Source of the DNA: Mesostigma viride
Lineage: Eukaryota; Streptophyta; Mesostigmatophyceae; Mesostigmatales; Mesostigmataceae
Direction: 5' to 3'
Length of the DNA: 64,000 nucleotides
Assembly: GCA_009746045.1 (NCBI GenBank)
Contig: RPFO01000104.1
Location: 62,001-126,000, forward strand
A program made the translations under genes and the position numbers. Of the stretch, positions 1 to 12,000 are shown one piece after another; position 1 is the first letter of the stretch, and each line of letters opens with the position of its first letter. The notes under the pieces are model-generated. The model ran no database searches. It was not told where the DNA came from and saw only the letters and a program-made list of their open reading frames with translations.

Positions 1-92
1 CTGGGTCTTATCGCTTGGCAGTTTGCTTGACGGTCCATTCCGTTGACGGCATTCCGAGGGAGCCGTCGGGCGACGCGTCAATTTATGTTGAA
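1..92 (+). CDS. NT-C2 gene, exon with first C2 strand (5' truncated by window)
   Basis: Reads in frame as SYRLAVCLTVHSVDGIP followed by a segment ending YVE, the typical first strands of an NT-C2 domain. A GTATGTG donor follows at 93. The codon phase is 0 and joins the next exon to give YVE-VKWKG. The exon is open at base 1, so its true start may lie outside. Confidence 0.8.
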
Positions 93-3000
93 GTATGTGC
101 ATGCTTACGATCACAGATGCGTACCGAACGCCATGATCTGGCCACCGTGCTCGTGCTCGTTGGATAATCCCGAGGCAATGCCCTCCAGCTAGCCCGCACC
201 CCCAGCTTCTCCCGAACAACCCGCATTTTTGCTGTTCCTGTATGCGGTAGGAATGCCAAGTTTTACCCTGAGCAGTAGCTATCCGTGACACCCACCCGCA
301 ACGGAGCTCGTAGCTCGCGCACGGGATCGCTTGTTCGCGCTTATAGCTTGCCTTGTGCTGTTCGTGTGCATAATTCGCTGTCCCTGTCATAGCCCATTTC
401 CGAACTCATTCCACCCCCTGGTGGTGCACATGTGTCTGTCTGTGTGGGGGCACTTTTGCATGCATGCTTACGTGGTGATGGTTGGGGGGGGGGGGGGTCT
501 CAATGCATCCCAGGTGAAATGGAAAGGGAGCAACCGAGGCAGCAGCCTGCCCCGCTTCAAGAGGTCCGCCTCCTCCCGCACGCGCGCCCAAAGCCTCTCG
601 GCTGCATACCCGTCCATGGCCAACCCCCGCCACCACTTCTCTTCTCCACACCCATCCGAGGGGAGGGGACCACTCCACAACAGCAACAACAATAACGACA
701 ATGACAGCAATAATAATTACAACAGCGATGCCCATGCGGACCCATTCCATAACATCAATGTCGGCGCCGTCACGCATCGCATGACGTGGGATGAGTTCTT
801 TGAACACGAGTGCGTACTGGTGCGCGCCCGAGGAGGGGCGGGCGGCAGTGCGGGCGGCAGCACAAGGGGGGGAAGGGCACCTGGCGGCGGCGGGGTCGGG
901 GTCGGGGGACAGAATGGGGGTGGGGGCGGATGGCTGCAGCCCTGGGATGTGAAGCTCTCCGTGTTCCAGGTGAGGTGGGCCGACGCCGCAGTCGCACCGA
1001 TGTCATCGTTAACCCATGCTGCTGTCCTCGGGGCGCTATTCTGATGTTATTGCTGTGTTACGCTGGTGTCGGCCTTGCGTCTTGCTGATGCCATCGTTGG
1101 ACTTTGATCGGTGCTGCCCTTGGTCCATCATCACGCTGGCATCGAGGTAATGGGCATGCTTGGTGGTAATGATATTGATGGCAATCTCCAGATTTATTCA
1201 TGCACATGTCGTATTCAACATGTCAAGGCGCGGCGGGCACCGTCATGAATGGCTAGTATGTTTCTGCCTCACTTCCAGATGATGTATCCTGGTGCGCGTG
1301 ACCTACTACCTCCTCTCGTCCCAGCCCCCCTGAGCTCAGTGAAGTTCCTGTGGAAGATCCAGCTTTTGCTACGCGTTTTTTTTATGTAAGGGCGTCGCCT
1401 TTGTGGAAGGGGTTGTTTGAAGGACCATTTTGAGGTCTGAACCATAGGACTGTGTATAGGATTAAACCATCGGACCGTGCAGAGCTTTAACTTATGGGAC
1501 CATGTAGAGGTGAGGTTTAGACTATGGGACCATGTAGAGGTGAGGTTCAGATTATGGGACCATGTAGAGGATAAAACTACGGGGCCACGTGTCAGCGAAT
1601 ACGGACGTGCATGCCCATGAGGTTGGTGTGCACTGTGCATAGTCACGATTAGCATGGGTGCTTAGTCATGATTCTGTTCTGATGGCTATCATTGCCCACC
1701 ACCATCATGAGTACCATAACTTAACACCGCCGCCCCCACCCGCTGCCATCATCCCTACCAATCAAACCATGACTATCCCCGAACCAACCTACACCTCCCC
1801 ATCCACCAGGCCCCGACTGACAAGGCGGTCGGCACCAGCAAGGCAGTGTGTCTTGCCGAGACGTATCTGAATGTGGCCGATTACGCCGAATGCCTGGCCA
1901 GCGGGCCCACTGCTAGCACTTCTGGCACCTGTCACAGCACCACGGCGGTTCCCCCTAGCGGCCCTTTGTCCGCAAATGGGTCCAGTGGTGGCGCCAACGG
2001 CGGTGCTGCGGGGGAGTACGAACGCATGGACACGCTGCCACTTGGCGGCCGCCTGGGCTCCGGCGCTGCCATCACGGTGAGTGACGTCCATCAGAGCAGA
2101 ATCCAGCCATCATTGTTGGGGGTTGTCTGCCAAATCGGAAGGTTTGCGAAGGGATGGGCATCAAGAGCCGCGTGTTTGCACAACTAGAAGGTTTGCGAAG
2201 GGATGGGCATCAAGAGCCGCGTGTTTGCACAACTAGAAGGTTTGCGAAGGGATGGGCATCAAGAGCCGCGTGTTTGCACAACTAGAAGGTTTGCGAAGGG
2301 ATGGGCATCAAGAGCCGCGTGTTTGCACAACTAGAAGGTTTGTGAAGGGATGGGCATCAAGAGCCGCGTGTTTGCACAACTAGAAGAAGGTTTGCGAAGG
2401 GATGGGCATCAAGAGCCGCGTGTTTGCACAACTAGAAGGAGGTTTGCGAAGGGATGGGCATCAAGAGCCGCGTGTTTGCACAACGAGAAGGTTTGCGAAG
2501 GGATGGGCATCAAGAGCCGCGTGTTTGCACAACTAGAAGGAGGTTTGCGAAGGGATGGGCATCAAGAGCCGCGTGTTTGCACAACGAGAAGGTTTGCGAA
2601 GGGATGGGCATCAAGAGCCGCGTGTTTGCACAACTAGAAGGTTTGCGAAGGGATGGGCATCAAGAGCCGCGTGTTTGCACAACTAGAAGGTTTGTGAAGG
2701 GATGGGCATTAAGAGCCGCGTGTTTGCACAACTAGAAGGAGGTTTGCGAAGGGATGGGCATCAAGAGCCGCGTGTTTGCACAACTAGAAGGTTTGCGAAG
2801 GGATGGGCATCAAGAGCCGCGTGTTTGCACAACTAGAAGGTTTGTGAAGGGATGGGCATCAAGAGCCGCGTGTTTGCACAACGAGAAGGTTTGCGAAGGG
2901 ATGGGCATCAAGAGCCGCGTGTTTGCACAACTAGAAGGTTTGTGAAGGGATGGGCATCAAGAGCCGCGTGTTTGCACAACTAGAAGAAGGTTTGCGAAGG

Positions 3001-6000
3001 GATGTGCATCAAGAGCCGCGTGTTTGCACAACTAGAAGGAGGTTTGCGAAGGGATGGGCATCAAGAGCCGCGTGTTTGCACAACTAGAAGGTTTGTGAAG
3101 GGATGGGCATCAAGAGCCGCGTGTTTGCACAACTAGAAGGTTTGTGAAGGGATGGGCATCAAGAGCCGCGTGTTTGCACAACTAGAAGGTTTGTGAAGGG
3201 ATGGGCATCAAGAGCCGCGTGTTTGCACAACTAGAAGGTTTGTGAAGGGATGGGCATCAAGAGCCGCGTGTTTGCACAACTAGAAGAAGGTTTGCGAAGG
3301 GATGGGCATCAAGAGCCGCGTGTTTGCACAACTAGAAGGTTTGCGAAGGGATGGGCATCAAGAGCCGCGTGTTTGCACAACTAGAAGGTTTGCGAAGGGA
3401 TGGGCATCAAGAGCCGCGTGTTTGCACAACTAGAAGGTTTGCGAAGGGATGGGCATCAAGAGCCGCGTGTTTGCACAACTAGAAGGAGGTTTGCGAAGGG
3501 ATGGGCATCAAGAGCCGCGTGTTTGCACAACTAGAAGGTTTGTGAAGGGATGGGCATCAAGAGCCGCGTGTTTGCACAACTAGAAGGTTTGTGAAGGGAT
3601 GGGCATCAAGAGCCGCGTGTTTGCACAACTAGAAGGTTTGCGAAGGGATGGGCATCAAGAGCCGCGTGTTTGCACAACTAGAAGAAGGTTTGTGAAGGGA
3701 TGGGCATCAAGAGCCGCGTGTTTGCACAACTAGAAGGTTTGCGAAGGGATGGGCATCAAGAGCCGCGTGTTTGCACAACTAGAAGGTTTGTGAAGGGATG
3801 GGCATCAAGAGCCGCGTGTTTGCACAACTAGAAGGTTTGCGAAGGGATGGGCATCAAGAGCCGCGTGTTTGCACAACTAGAAGGAGGTTTGTGAAGGGAT
3901 GGGCATCAAGAGCCGCGTGTTTTGCACAACGAGAAGGTTTGCGAAGGGATGGGCATCAAGAGCCGCGTGTTTGCACAACTAGAAGGTTTGTGAAGGGATG
4001 GGCATCAAGAGCCGCGTGTTTGCACAACTAGAAGGTTTGCGAAGGGATGGGCATCAAGAGCCGCGTGTTTGCACAACTAGAAGGTTTGCGAAGGGATGGG
4101 CATCAAGAGCCGCGTGTTTGCACAACTAGAAGGTTTGTGAAGGGATGGGCATCAAGAGCCGCGTGTTTGCACAACTAGAAGGAGGTTTGTGAAGGGATGG
4201 GCATCAAGAGCCGCGTGTTTTGCACAACGAGAAGGTTTGTGAAGGGATGGGCATCAAGAGCCGCGTGTTTGCACAACTAGAAGGTTTGCGAAGGGATGGG
4301 CATCAAGAGCCGCGTGTTTGCACAACTAGAAGGTTTGCGAAGGGATGGGCATCAAGAGCCGCGTGTTTGCACAACTAGAAGGTTTGCGAAGGGATGGGCA
4401 TCAAGAGCCGCGTGTTTGCACAACTAGAAGGTTTGTGAAGGGATGGGCATCAAGAGCCGCGTGTTTGCACAACTAGAAGGAGGCAATGGGCACTAGGGCT
4501 TGGCAAGGCGACCGCTGATCATGTTGTAGTGACCAGTATAGTGACCAATGGGTCTAGTACAGAAGCTAGGGCTTGGCAAGGCGACCGCTGATCATGTTGT
4601 AGTGACCAGCATAGCGACCAATGTTTAGTGCAGAAGGTAGGGCTTGGCAAGGCGACCGCTGATCATGTTGTAGTGACCAGTATAGTGACCAATGTTTAGT
4701 GCAGAAGCTAGGGCTTGGCAAGGCGACCGCTGATCATGTTGGAAGACGAGAGGAAGGGTTCCGTGGGGAGTCATGAGCGCACGCGCGTGCCCCTCCACTC
4801 CATGGAGGCTGCTAGCACGTATTTGAACAAGGGCTTGAGGTACCTCAATTGCACTATTGTCATCATCGAGTGTCATTTTACTGTACTACTATTCTCTATT
4901 TATGCCCTTCGCGCCTTATCTATCCTCCATGCGCACGAATTCGCGCCCTATCTATCCTCCATGCGCACGACTTCGCGCCCTATGTATCCTCCATGCGCAC
5001 GACTCCCTCTGCATCAAGGAGGTTGCCACGTATGCGAGCATTGACTTCGACCCTCCCTCCTCGTTGTATATTAGTAGGAGCGGACAGTCCCTTGCTTAGG
5101 ACCCACGTGACGCAGTCGTGTGCTTTTAATTAATTAACCAATTTAGTGGACAAATTAATTACTTCAATCTTTATAATCTCATATCTATTATGCAGTGCCT
5201 TATTATAGCTATCATGTATCTATGCTACTAGTACTACTAAATCCCCAAGCACATGTCTTCCCCCGCACGTTGTAACGTGTTCAAACAGATGTATCCGTTA
5301 CTCTGATCTTGTTCCCGCCGTTATTACATGGTGATCACGCATCTCTGCCCCCTCTCCATCCTGATGCGCAGGGTTTCGCTGCGCATCGTCGCTCTGTTAC
5401 CGTGTAGCCCACAAATGGTTTCAGTCATCGTGAAACTTCATGCTTTTTCTTATCATGTGTTTATTCACTACCTCTTGTCATGTGCCTGTTTGCTGCCTCT
5501 TGTCATGTGCCTGTTTGCTACCTCTTGTCATGTGGCTGTTTGCTACCTCTTGTCATGTGCCTGTTTGCTGCCTCTTGTCATGCGCCTGTTTGCTGCCTCT
5601 TGTCATGTGCCTGTTTGCTGCCTCTTTTCATGTGCCTGTTTGCTGCCTCTGTGTTCCCACGCGCAGGTCTCGCTCCGCATTGTCCAGCTATCGGTCGAGC
5701 AAACCATCGAGCACATGTCGCAGGCCATCATGGAGGCCACCGCCCAGCCCCTGGCGAAACGCGCATCTTCCGCGTTGTCGCCCGACCCAGCGCTATGCTC
5801 CCTGTCCGACAACGCGCACACTGCCCATGCCCTCCGTGGGGACAGCTCGCAAGGCGTGAATGTTACAACGTTGCATAGCGCGAATGTGATGACTTTGCAC
5901 GGCAACCGCTCAGGCGGTGGTGGTGGTGGTGGTGTAGGATGCAGAGCGGACAAGGGAAACAGTCTCGAAGGCACGAGCAACCATTTTGAAGATGTGCCGA

Positions 6001-9000
6001 GTGCCAATACCGTGGTAAAGGGCAGGTCCGGCAGCCGGGGGAGCGACCGTAGGGCGGCCACCACGAATAAAGATACATTGGAATCCGCTTGTTTGATCGA
6101 CGCAAGGCCCGCCCCTCGCCATCACCGTGGAGAAAATCCAGGTGGCGGCGGAGCGGGAGCGCACGCCAGCAGTGGTGACGAGGGCGATCCAGGTGGCGCT
6201 TGCCGTGGCAGCCATGTGGATGGCCACGGTGGCCGGGAAGTGCGGGACGCGGGGCATCGTGGCACTCGTCACGTGGCAAGTCAGCATAGGGACGGGGACG
6301 GGGGGGCGGACCTGTTTTCACCATTGGACAGTGCCCTGTCCACCCGTGTGCGTGCCTCCCAGGGTTTGCAGGGATCACGCACCGAGCGGGAACAAGCATC
6401 GGAGGAACAAGCGTCCGAGGCAAGACCTGGGGGACACCATGAGCAGTCGTCCAACGAACGCCAGCACCAAGCGTCCGAACCCCATGATCGACAAAACAAA
6501 GGACACCGACATTCTCGTACCACCCCGCGGCACCGTTCGGAGGCGGAGGGCCCATCCAGCATGCAGAGTGGTGACCCATCCACAACCAGGACAGAGAGGC
6601 GGTCCTCCACGTCCTCATCATCGTCAATATTGCCGACATCACGAACACGGGACAGCCAGGACGGCGTGGACGCCTCCGCAGCCGCAAGCGCAGGAGACGG
6701 GGCGCACGCGACCGTGACAGCAGCCAGTGAACAACGCCGCATGTCGAATGCCAGCAGGGCAGGTGGCGCTCGTGACGACACAAACGGTGCCAGCGGCGGT
6801 GTGGCGGCAGCCAGCAGCAGCAGCAGCAGCAAGCACCGCCCTCGCCGTGCCGCGTCGGCCATCCCGGCGATCTCTGTGGCCCGCATGCACGATGGGCACG
6901 ATGATGACGCTGCGGGGGCAGGGGTGGGGACGACGGCTGCGAGGGGGGAGGCGGAAGGGGCGGCGAGGACGGCCGCAGATGACCGGGAAGGCGCGGGCGC
7001 CCGGCAGGGCACACTGTTGGTCCCTGGCTCGTTCCCCAGGGGGGAAGGGGAGGAGGCGGCGGTCTCGGGCGAGGCATATCGGAGCAACACTCGTCACACC
7101 TTGGTTGCAGGAGAAGGGGAGGGGAGGGGGGGGTGACTGCCGCCACAAGAAGCAGCGCCGGTGTTCGCCGACTGGACCCTTGCGTACATCGGTCCCACAG
7201 CACCACCGCGGGGCCTGGGGGGAGCGCCCAGGGGGCCCCCTTTGACGCACTGGTTGCGCTGGGTGATGGCGGTGGCAGGGCGGCGCGCGGTGAACCAGGG
7301 TCGGGTCACCGCAGCAAGGAGGGGGGGGGGGCGGAGCGGCCGCTGCGAGGGGTGGAGGGGGAGCGATCTAGACCATATCGAATGGATGGGGAGGGTGGTG
7401 GCAGGGAGCGAGAGGGGGGCGCGGGTGGTGGCAACGGGGGTGAACGAGCGAGGTTGCAGAGGCCTTGGGTCGCTGGGGATGATGCTGCGAGTGTTCCTGC
7501 AAGTATGACCCCAAACCATGCTTCAAGCCGTGCTGCGAATCATCACGCTGCAACTAGTCATGCTTTCATCCGCGAGTTATTTGACCACGTGGGCACACGG
7601 CCCAGCGAATCACCGCCGTCATCATCGTTGTCGTCGTCCGATTCGTTCGCAGACTATCCTGGCAGAAACGTCCAGGCAGGATGGCCCCAAGCTGCGGGAG
7701 CCCTGCTTGGAGACCCCCATGCCGTTGCCGGGCGGGCGATGCCCTCAGGTAACAACATTGGGGCCCCCAACGCCGCGGTACCTGTGCCCACTGTGGCGGT
7801 GTCATCATCGTCGACGTCGTCAACCCTCCTGGCACCATTCCAGCGCATGTTGAAGCGACGGGAGAGTAGGGACCGTGACAAGTGGGCGGACGCCGACGCC
7901 TCGCGTGGTGGGGGAGATACGTTGTGTGGTGGGGTTGAGAGGGGGGGGGGCTGGGGGGAAGGTCCGGCCACAGCCATGGTGCGTGCAGACGAGCAAGAGC
8001 TCGGAGGGGGAGAGCTTAAAGGCAGCACGGTGGGAGGGGCTGTAGCAATCGACAGTGACGAGGATGGAGCAGGGGTTATGGTGGCAGCTACGGGAGCCAA
8101 GGCCACCAAGGCAGGGGTGTCGGGTGGAAAACCTCACGAGAAGGAGAGCAGCGACGGTGCCGGGTCACGCTACCTAGATAGCTTGGATGAGGCCGCTGCC
8201 TTGACCAAGGGCGCGGATGCGCCAGCGGCACAGCAGCAGCCGGTGGCCCTCCCGGGCCAAAGGCGTCGCCTATCGGCCTCCAACCTGCTCTCTCGCGCCA
8301 TGTCGTTCCGGGAGAGCTCGGGGGCCAAGGAACCGGCCGGAGGTAAAGACACGGGCAGCAGCAAGGAGTCGCCCGCGGTGCTGTCTACTGGCGCTGGCGG
8401 CACAGGGGACAAGCCATCGCCATCAGCACAGATACTAGGCTGCGCCACCGCGGGGGTGCAACCGCGAGTGGGGGCAGCGCTGCCCGCACAGACCGTGGCG
8501 GATGCAAGGGTGCCGGATGCCAGGGAGGGCACGTCCAGGGAGAGCCGCCGAAGCGAGAGCAAAGGGAGTGGGGGGAAAGGGTTCATCGCGGAGCTGCTGT
8601 CGATCAGTCGTGGCGCGGCGCAGGAGATGCAGCCGGGGGTGCAGGGGAGTATGGGCCAGGGTGCCCAACAGCAGGTGGCCGCGGGGCCACACGCGGGCGC
8701 CCGCACAGCCACTTCATCGTTCTTGCTACCCTTTCGTCGTTCGGTGAGCTATAACTTCGGCAGCGGCGGCGGCTCCTCCGGCGTTGCATCCATGCACGCC
8801 ACTCTACCCATCACTGGATCTGACATCCCTGGCATTATGTCCACATGTGCACGGTCCGCGACACCCAGTCCCGCCGGGCAGTGGGCCAGCCACGACGCAC
8901 ATAAAGAGGCAGGGGACGCTGCAGGCACTAGCGCCGCAGATGCCGCGGGCGTGTTTGTCGGCATCGTCAGCTCTGGTGTCGCGAGTTATCAAAGCGCGGG

Positions 9001-12000
9001 CGACGAGGGCGACGAGGGCGCTGGTCTTGACGCGTTTGCGATGCAGCGCGCCGATGTTGGCGGCTCGCTCCTGCTGTCCCCGACCACGCGCAGCAAGAAA
9101 CAGGCGTTCTACAAGAAGATGTCGCCGTCCAAGGGCCCAAAGGGGGGGAAGACCAAGGGGGAGACCGCGGGTGCCAGCAGCGGCACCCGCCGCGTCTCGC
9201 GCGTGTTGTCCCTGTTCAGCAGCGGCTCGTCGTCATCGTCATCATCAGCAGCAGCAGCAGCGGTGGCATCATCCTCCGTGGTGGCATCTGGGGTAGCATC
9301 ATCGTCAGGGGCAGTGGCTGGGGTCCCCTCTGCCCCGCACGCGACGTCGGCAGGGATCGTTGCCCCTCCTCCCGGTTGCGACAGCAGCGCTGCTCTCGGT
9401 TCATCTGGGAATGGCAGCATCAGTCCCCACGCGGCCGCCCTGGCACACGCCACGCGCCATGAGCCAGGTCTGCGACGCCCCGCTGGGTTCGAGGGCTTAC
9501 AGATACAGCCTGATGGTGCCCCCTTGGCCGCTTTTGCGTTCGATGACCCTCTGGCGCTGCAGGCCGCGCTGCTGGCGACCGGGCCAGGGACGCCGCTGCC
9601 AGAATCAACACCTCCTGGGGAGGATGGCATCTGCGGGGCCCCCGCTGCGGTCAGTGACGGCGCCAGCATCAGTAGTGCAAGCGGTGCCACGAGGCCAGGG
9701 CAGCCGTCCCCTGCCAAGCGCCGCAGCCGATCGTCCTCGCTTCTCCCCTTCAAGTGGGGGTCCTCAGCCCGAGTGGATAGCAAGGCGGCCAAGGAAAAGC
9801 AGGGGGCATCCGGGGGGGGGGGAACCCGGGATGGGGTGGGGGGTAACGAGGCCAGTAGTCAGGTTGCTGCGTGGGAGACCGCTGAGCTGGTCTGCCGCGA
9901 GGGCCGCGCATCGATGAGCGTTCCGGTGTACTTTGCCTCGTTCGACCAGCGGGGGAGATGGCTGCGGGGGCGGGCGCGTGTACAGCCATTGCCGTGCTTG
10001 TATCAGAGTGGTTGCTGCGACACCAGGGACAGCTGCCCAACCGGGCGCAGTTTGACAGCCTGATTGTCAAGTAAGTGGGCTAGGGGGGGGGGGGGGCTTG
10101 GTTTCCTCCACCACGTCACCGTTGACAATGTGTGGCATTTACTGATAGCCTGTGGTTGGGACCGGTGTAGCCTAAGCATAAGGAAGAGATACGTGAGAGT
10201 GGGTAGGGATGGGTGGCGTTGGGTGGGGATGGATGGGGTTGGGTGGGAGGCAGCGAATTCCGACGTGGTTCTACGGCTTCGCAAGGGCCTTTGGGACCCT
10301 ATCAAGGGGTTGGTTTCGGATCATTTCTTTCCCCTATTGTATGCCTTTGCTTCTCAAAATGGATACTGGTCACGTAACCTGCATGACTGGTGTGTTCGAC
10401 TCTTGCTCTGCTGAATACATGGGAAGCAATCGGGTCGACTTGTCAGTCGCTCCACCCAATCTGTCACTGCCTTACGCGTTTCACCTCGCCCAGCCGCTCA
10501 CTGCCTTTGATACCCTTCGTGCATTGCCTCTGTGGCATTATACCATGGAAAATATATATCATGTATATATATCTATCGTAGTATCGGTGCCCCTTTGATA
10601 CCCTTGCCTTCGGGCATTGCCTCTGCACCTCTCCTCATGCATTGCCTTTATCCCTCTCCTCTCTCCATGCATTGCCTCTGTCCCTCTCCTCTCCTCATTC
10701 ATGGCCTCTGTCCCTCTCCTCTCCTCATGCATGGCCTCTGCACCCCTCCTTTCCTCATGCATGGCCTCTGTCCCTCTCCTCTCCTCATGCATGGCCTCTG
10801 TCCCTCTCCTCTCCTCATGCATTGCCTCTGTCCCTCTCCTCTCCTCATGCATGGCCTCTGTCCCTCTCCTCTCCTCACGCATTGCCCCTGTCCCTCTCCT
10901 TTCCTCATGCATTGCCTCTATCCCTCTCCTCTCCTCATGCATGGCCTCTATCCCTCTCCTCTCCTCATGCATGGCCTCTGTCCCTCTCCTCTCCTCATGC
11001 ATTGCCTCTATCCCTCTCCTCTCCTCATGCATGGCCTCTGTCCCTCTCCTCTCCTCATGCATTGCCTCTGTCCCTCTCCTCTCCTCATGCTTGATTTGTC
11101 AGTCTCAACTCGTCTCCCGGTGCCAACTTTTCTCTGGGTCATTTACCACCAGATGGTCCCCTATCCATGTTGTGCTATTTAATCCCTGCAACGCCACTCA
11201 CTTCCTTGAACGCCATCTGCCATCGCCCCGTCCCAAACAGGGGCTCTGCCAAGTGGCGCGCCCTCTGTGAGACCGACGACCACCGCGGCCGCTTCGCCGA
11301 CAACCACTTTGACTTGGAGACCGTCGTGGCCGCTGGCATCACAAACTCGAGCGACGACGACGATGGGGCAGGCGAGGGGGCAAACAACCAGGGCAGTGCG
11401 GGAGACAGCGGTAGCGGCTCCGCTCGACCCCGGCCCAGTGGGCAACGACCGGGGGGGCGGAAAGGTGTTCGCATTGACCACGATGGCTCGTTTGTCGGAT
11501 TCTTTCGACCAGTGCTCCCACTGCCGAGCGACGCGGCGACAACAGGTGTCACCACGCCACAATCCCAGAACCTCGCACAGGGTGGCACGGGGCCGCCCGA
11601 GTTGTCGCTGCCATCATTCCAATCACAGGCCGTGGCTTCTGGGGTAACGGCAGGGATGACCTCCCAGGGACCTGCCCCGGCTCATGCCGACCGGGCTCAT
11701 GTAGGCGGCGCGAGTGGGGGTGTAGGCATGCCCGGTGGGCAAGAGGGCGGCGGCGAGGGCGATGGCTTGGATTGTCTTCCCGAGTCGGTACTTGGCGGCG
11801 CCAACCGAACCAAGGCTCACGCGAGCAAGGGGCACGTGGCAGCGCGGGGGCGTGAGCTGGCCCCGTTGCCAGATCTGCGCGTGCGTGCCTCCGGGATCCC
11901 CCACGACCTTGTTGTTGGGGGCGGCGGCACAGCAGGCGCGTTTGTGCCGCTGGGCGCGATTCCCCCGGGTGATTACTTTGGCATTCTCTCGGTCAATAGC

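Larger units (their letters stand above)
2077..5666 (+). other. 3.6-kb intron made mostly of tandem repeats
   Basis: Runs from the GTGAGT donor at 2077 to the GCGCAG acceptor at 5666. It contains a 49-bp minisatellite, a 71-bp repeat, a 32-bp triplication (about 4900-4995), a G-box palindrome with TTAATTAA (5104-5140) and a 25-bp repeat at its 3' end. No coding signal was seen; translations of the repeats are artefacts. Confidence 0.8.

Noticed and set aside
2136-4484. CRISPR-like or coding repeat array
   Set aside because: No unique spacers, the unit length is not a multiple of three, and it lies between a GTGAGT donor and a CAG acceptor of a well-supported gene. It is a minisatellite.
5863-7206. 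447-aa ORF on the - strand
   Set aside because: It is antisense to the linker exon, with Arg/Pro-rich shadow composition of GC-rich coding DNA. The + strand frame connects to conserved domains.
10559-11270. ORFs of 150-217 aa in several frames
   Set aside because: Produced by a stop-free 30-bp minisatellite in an intron.
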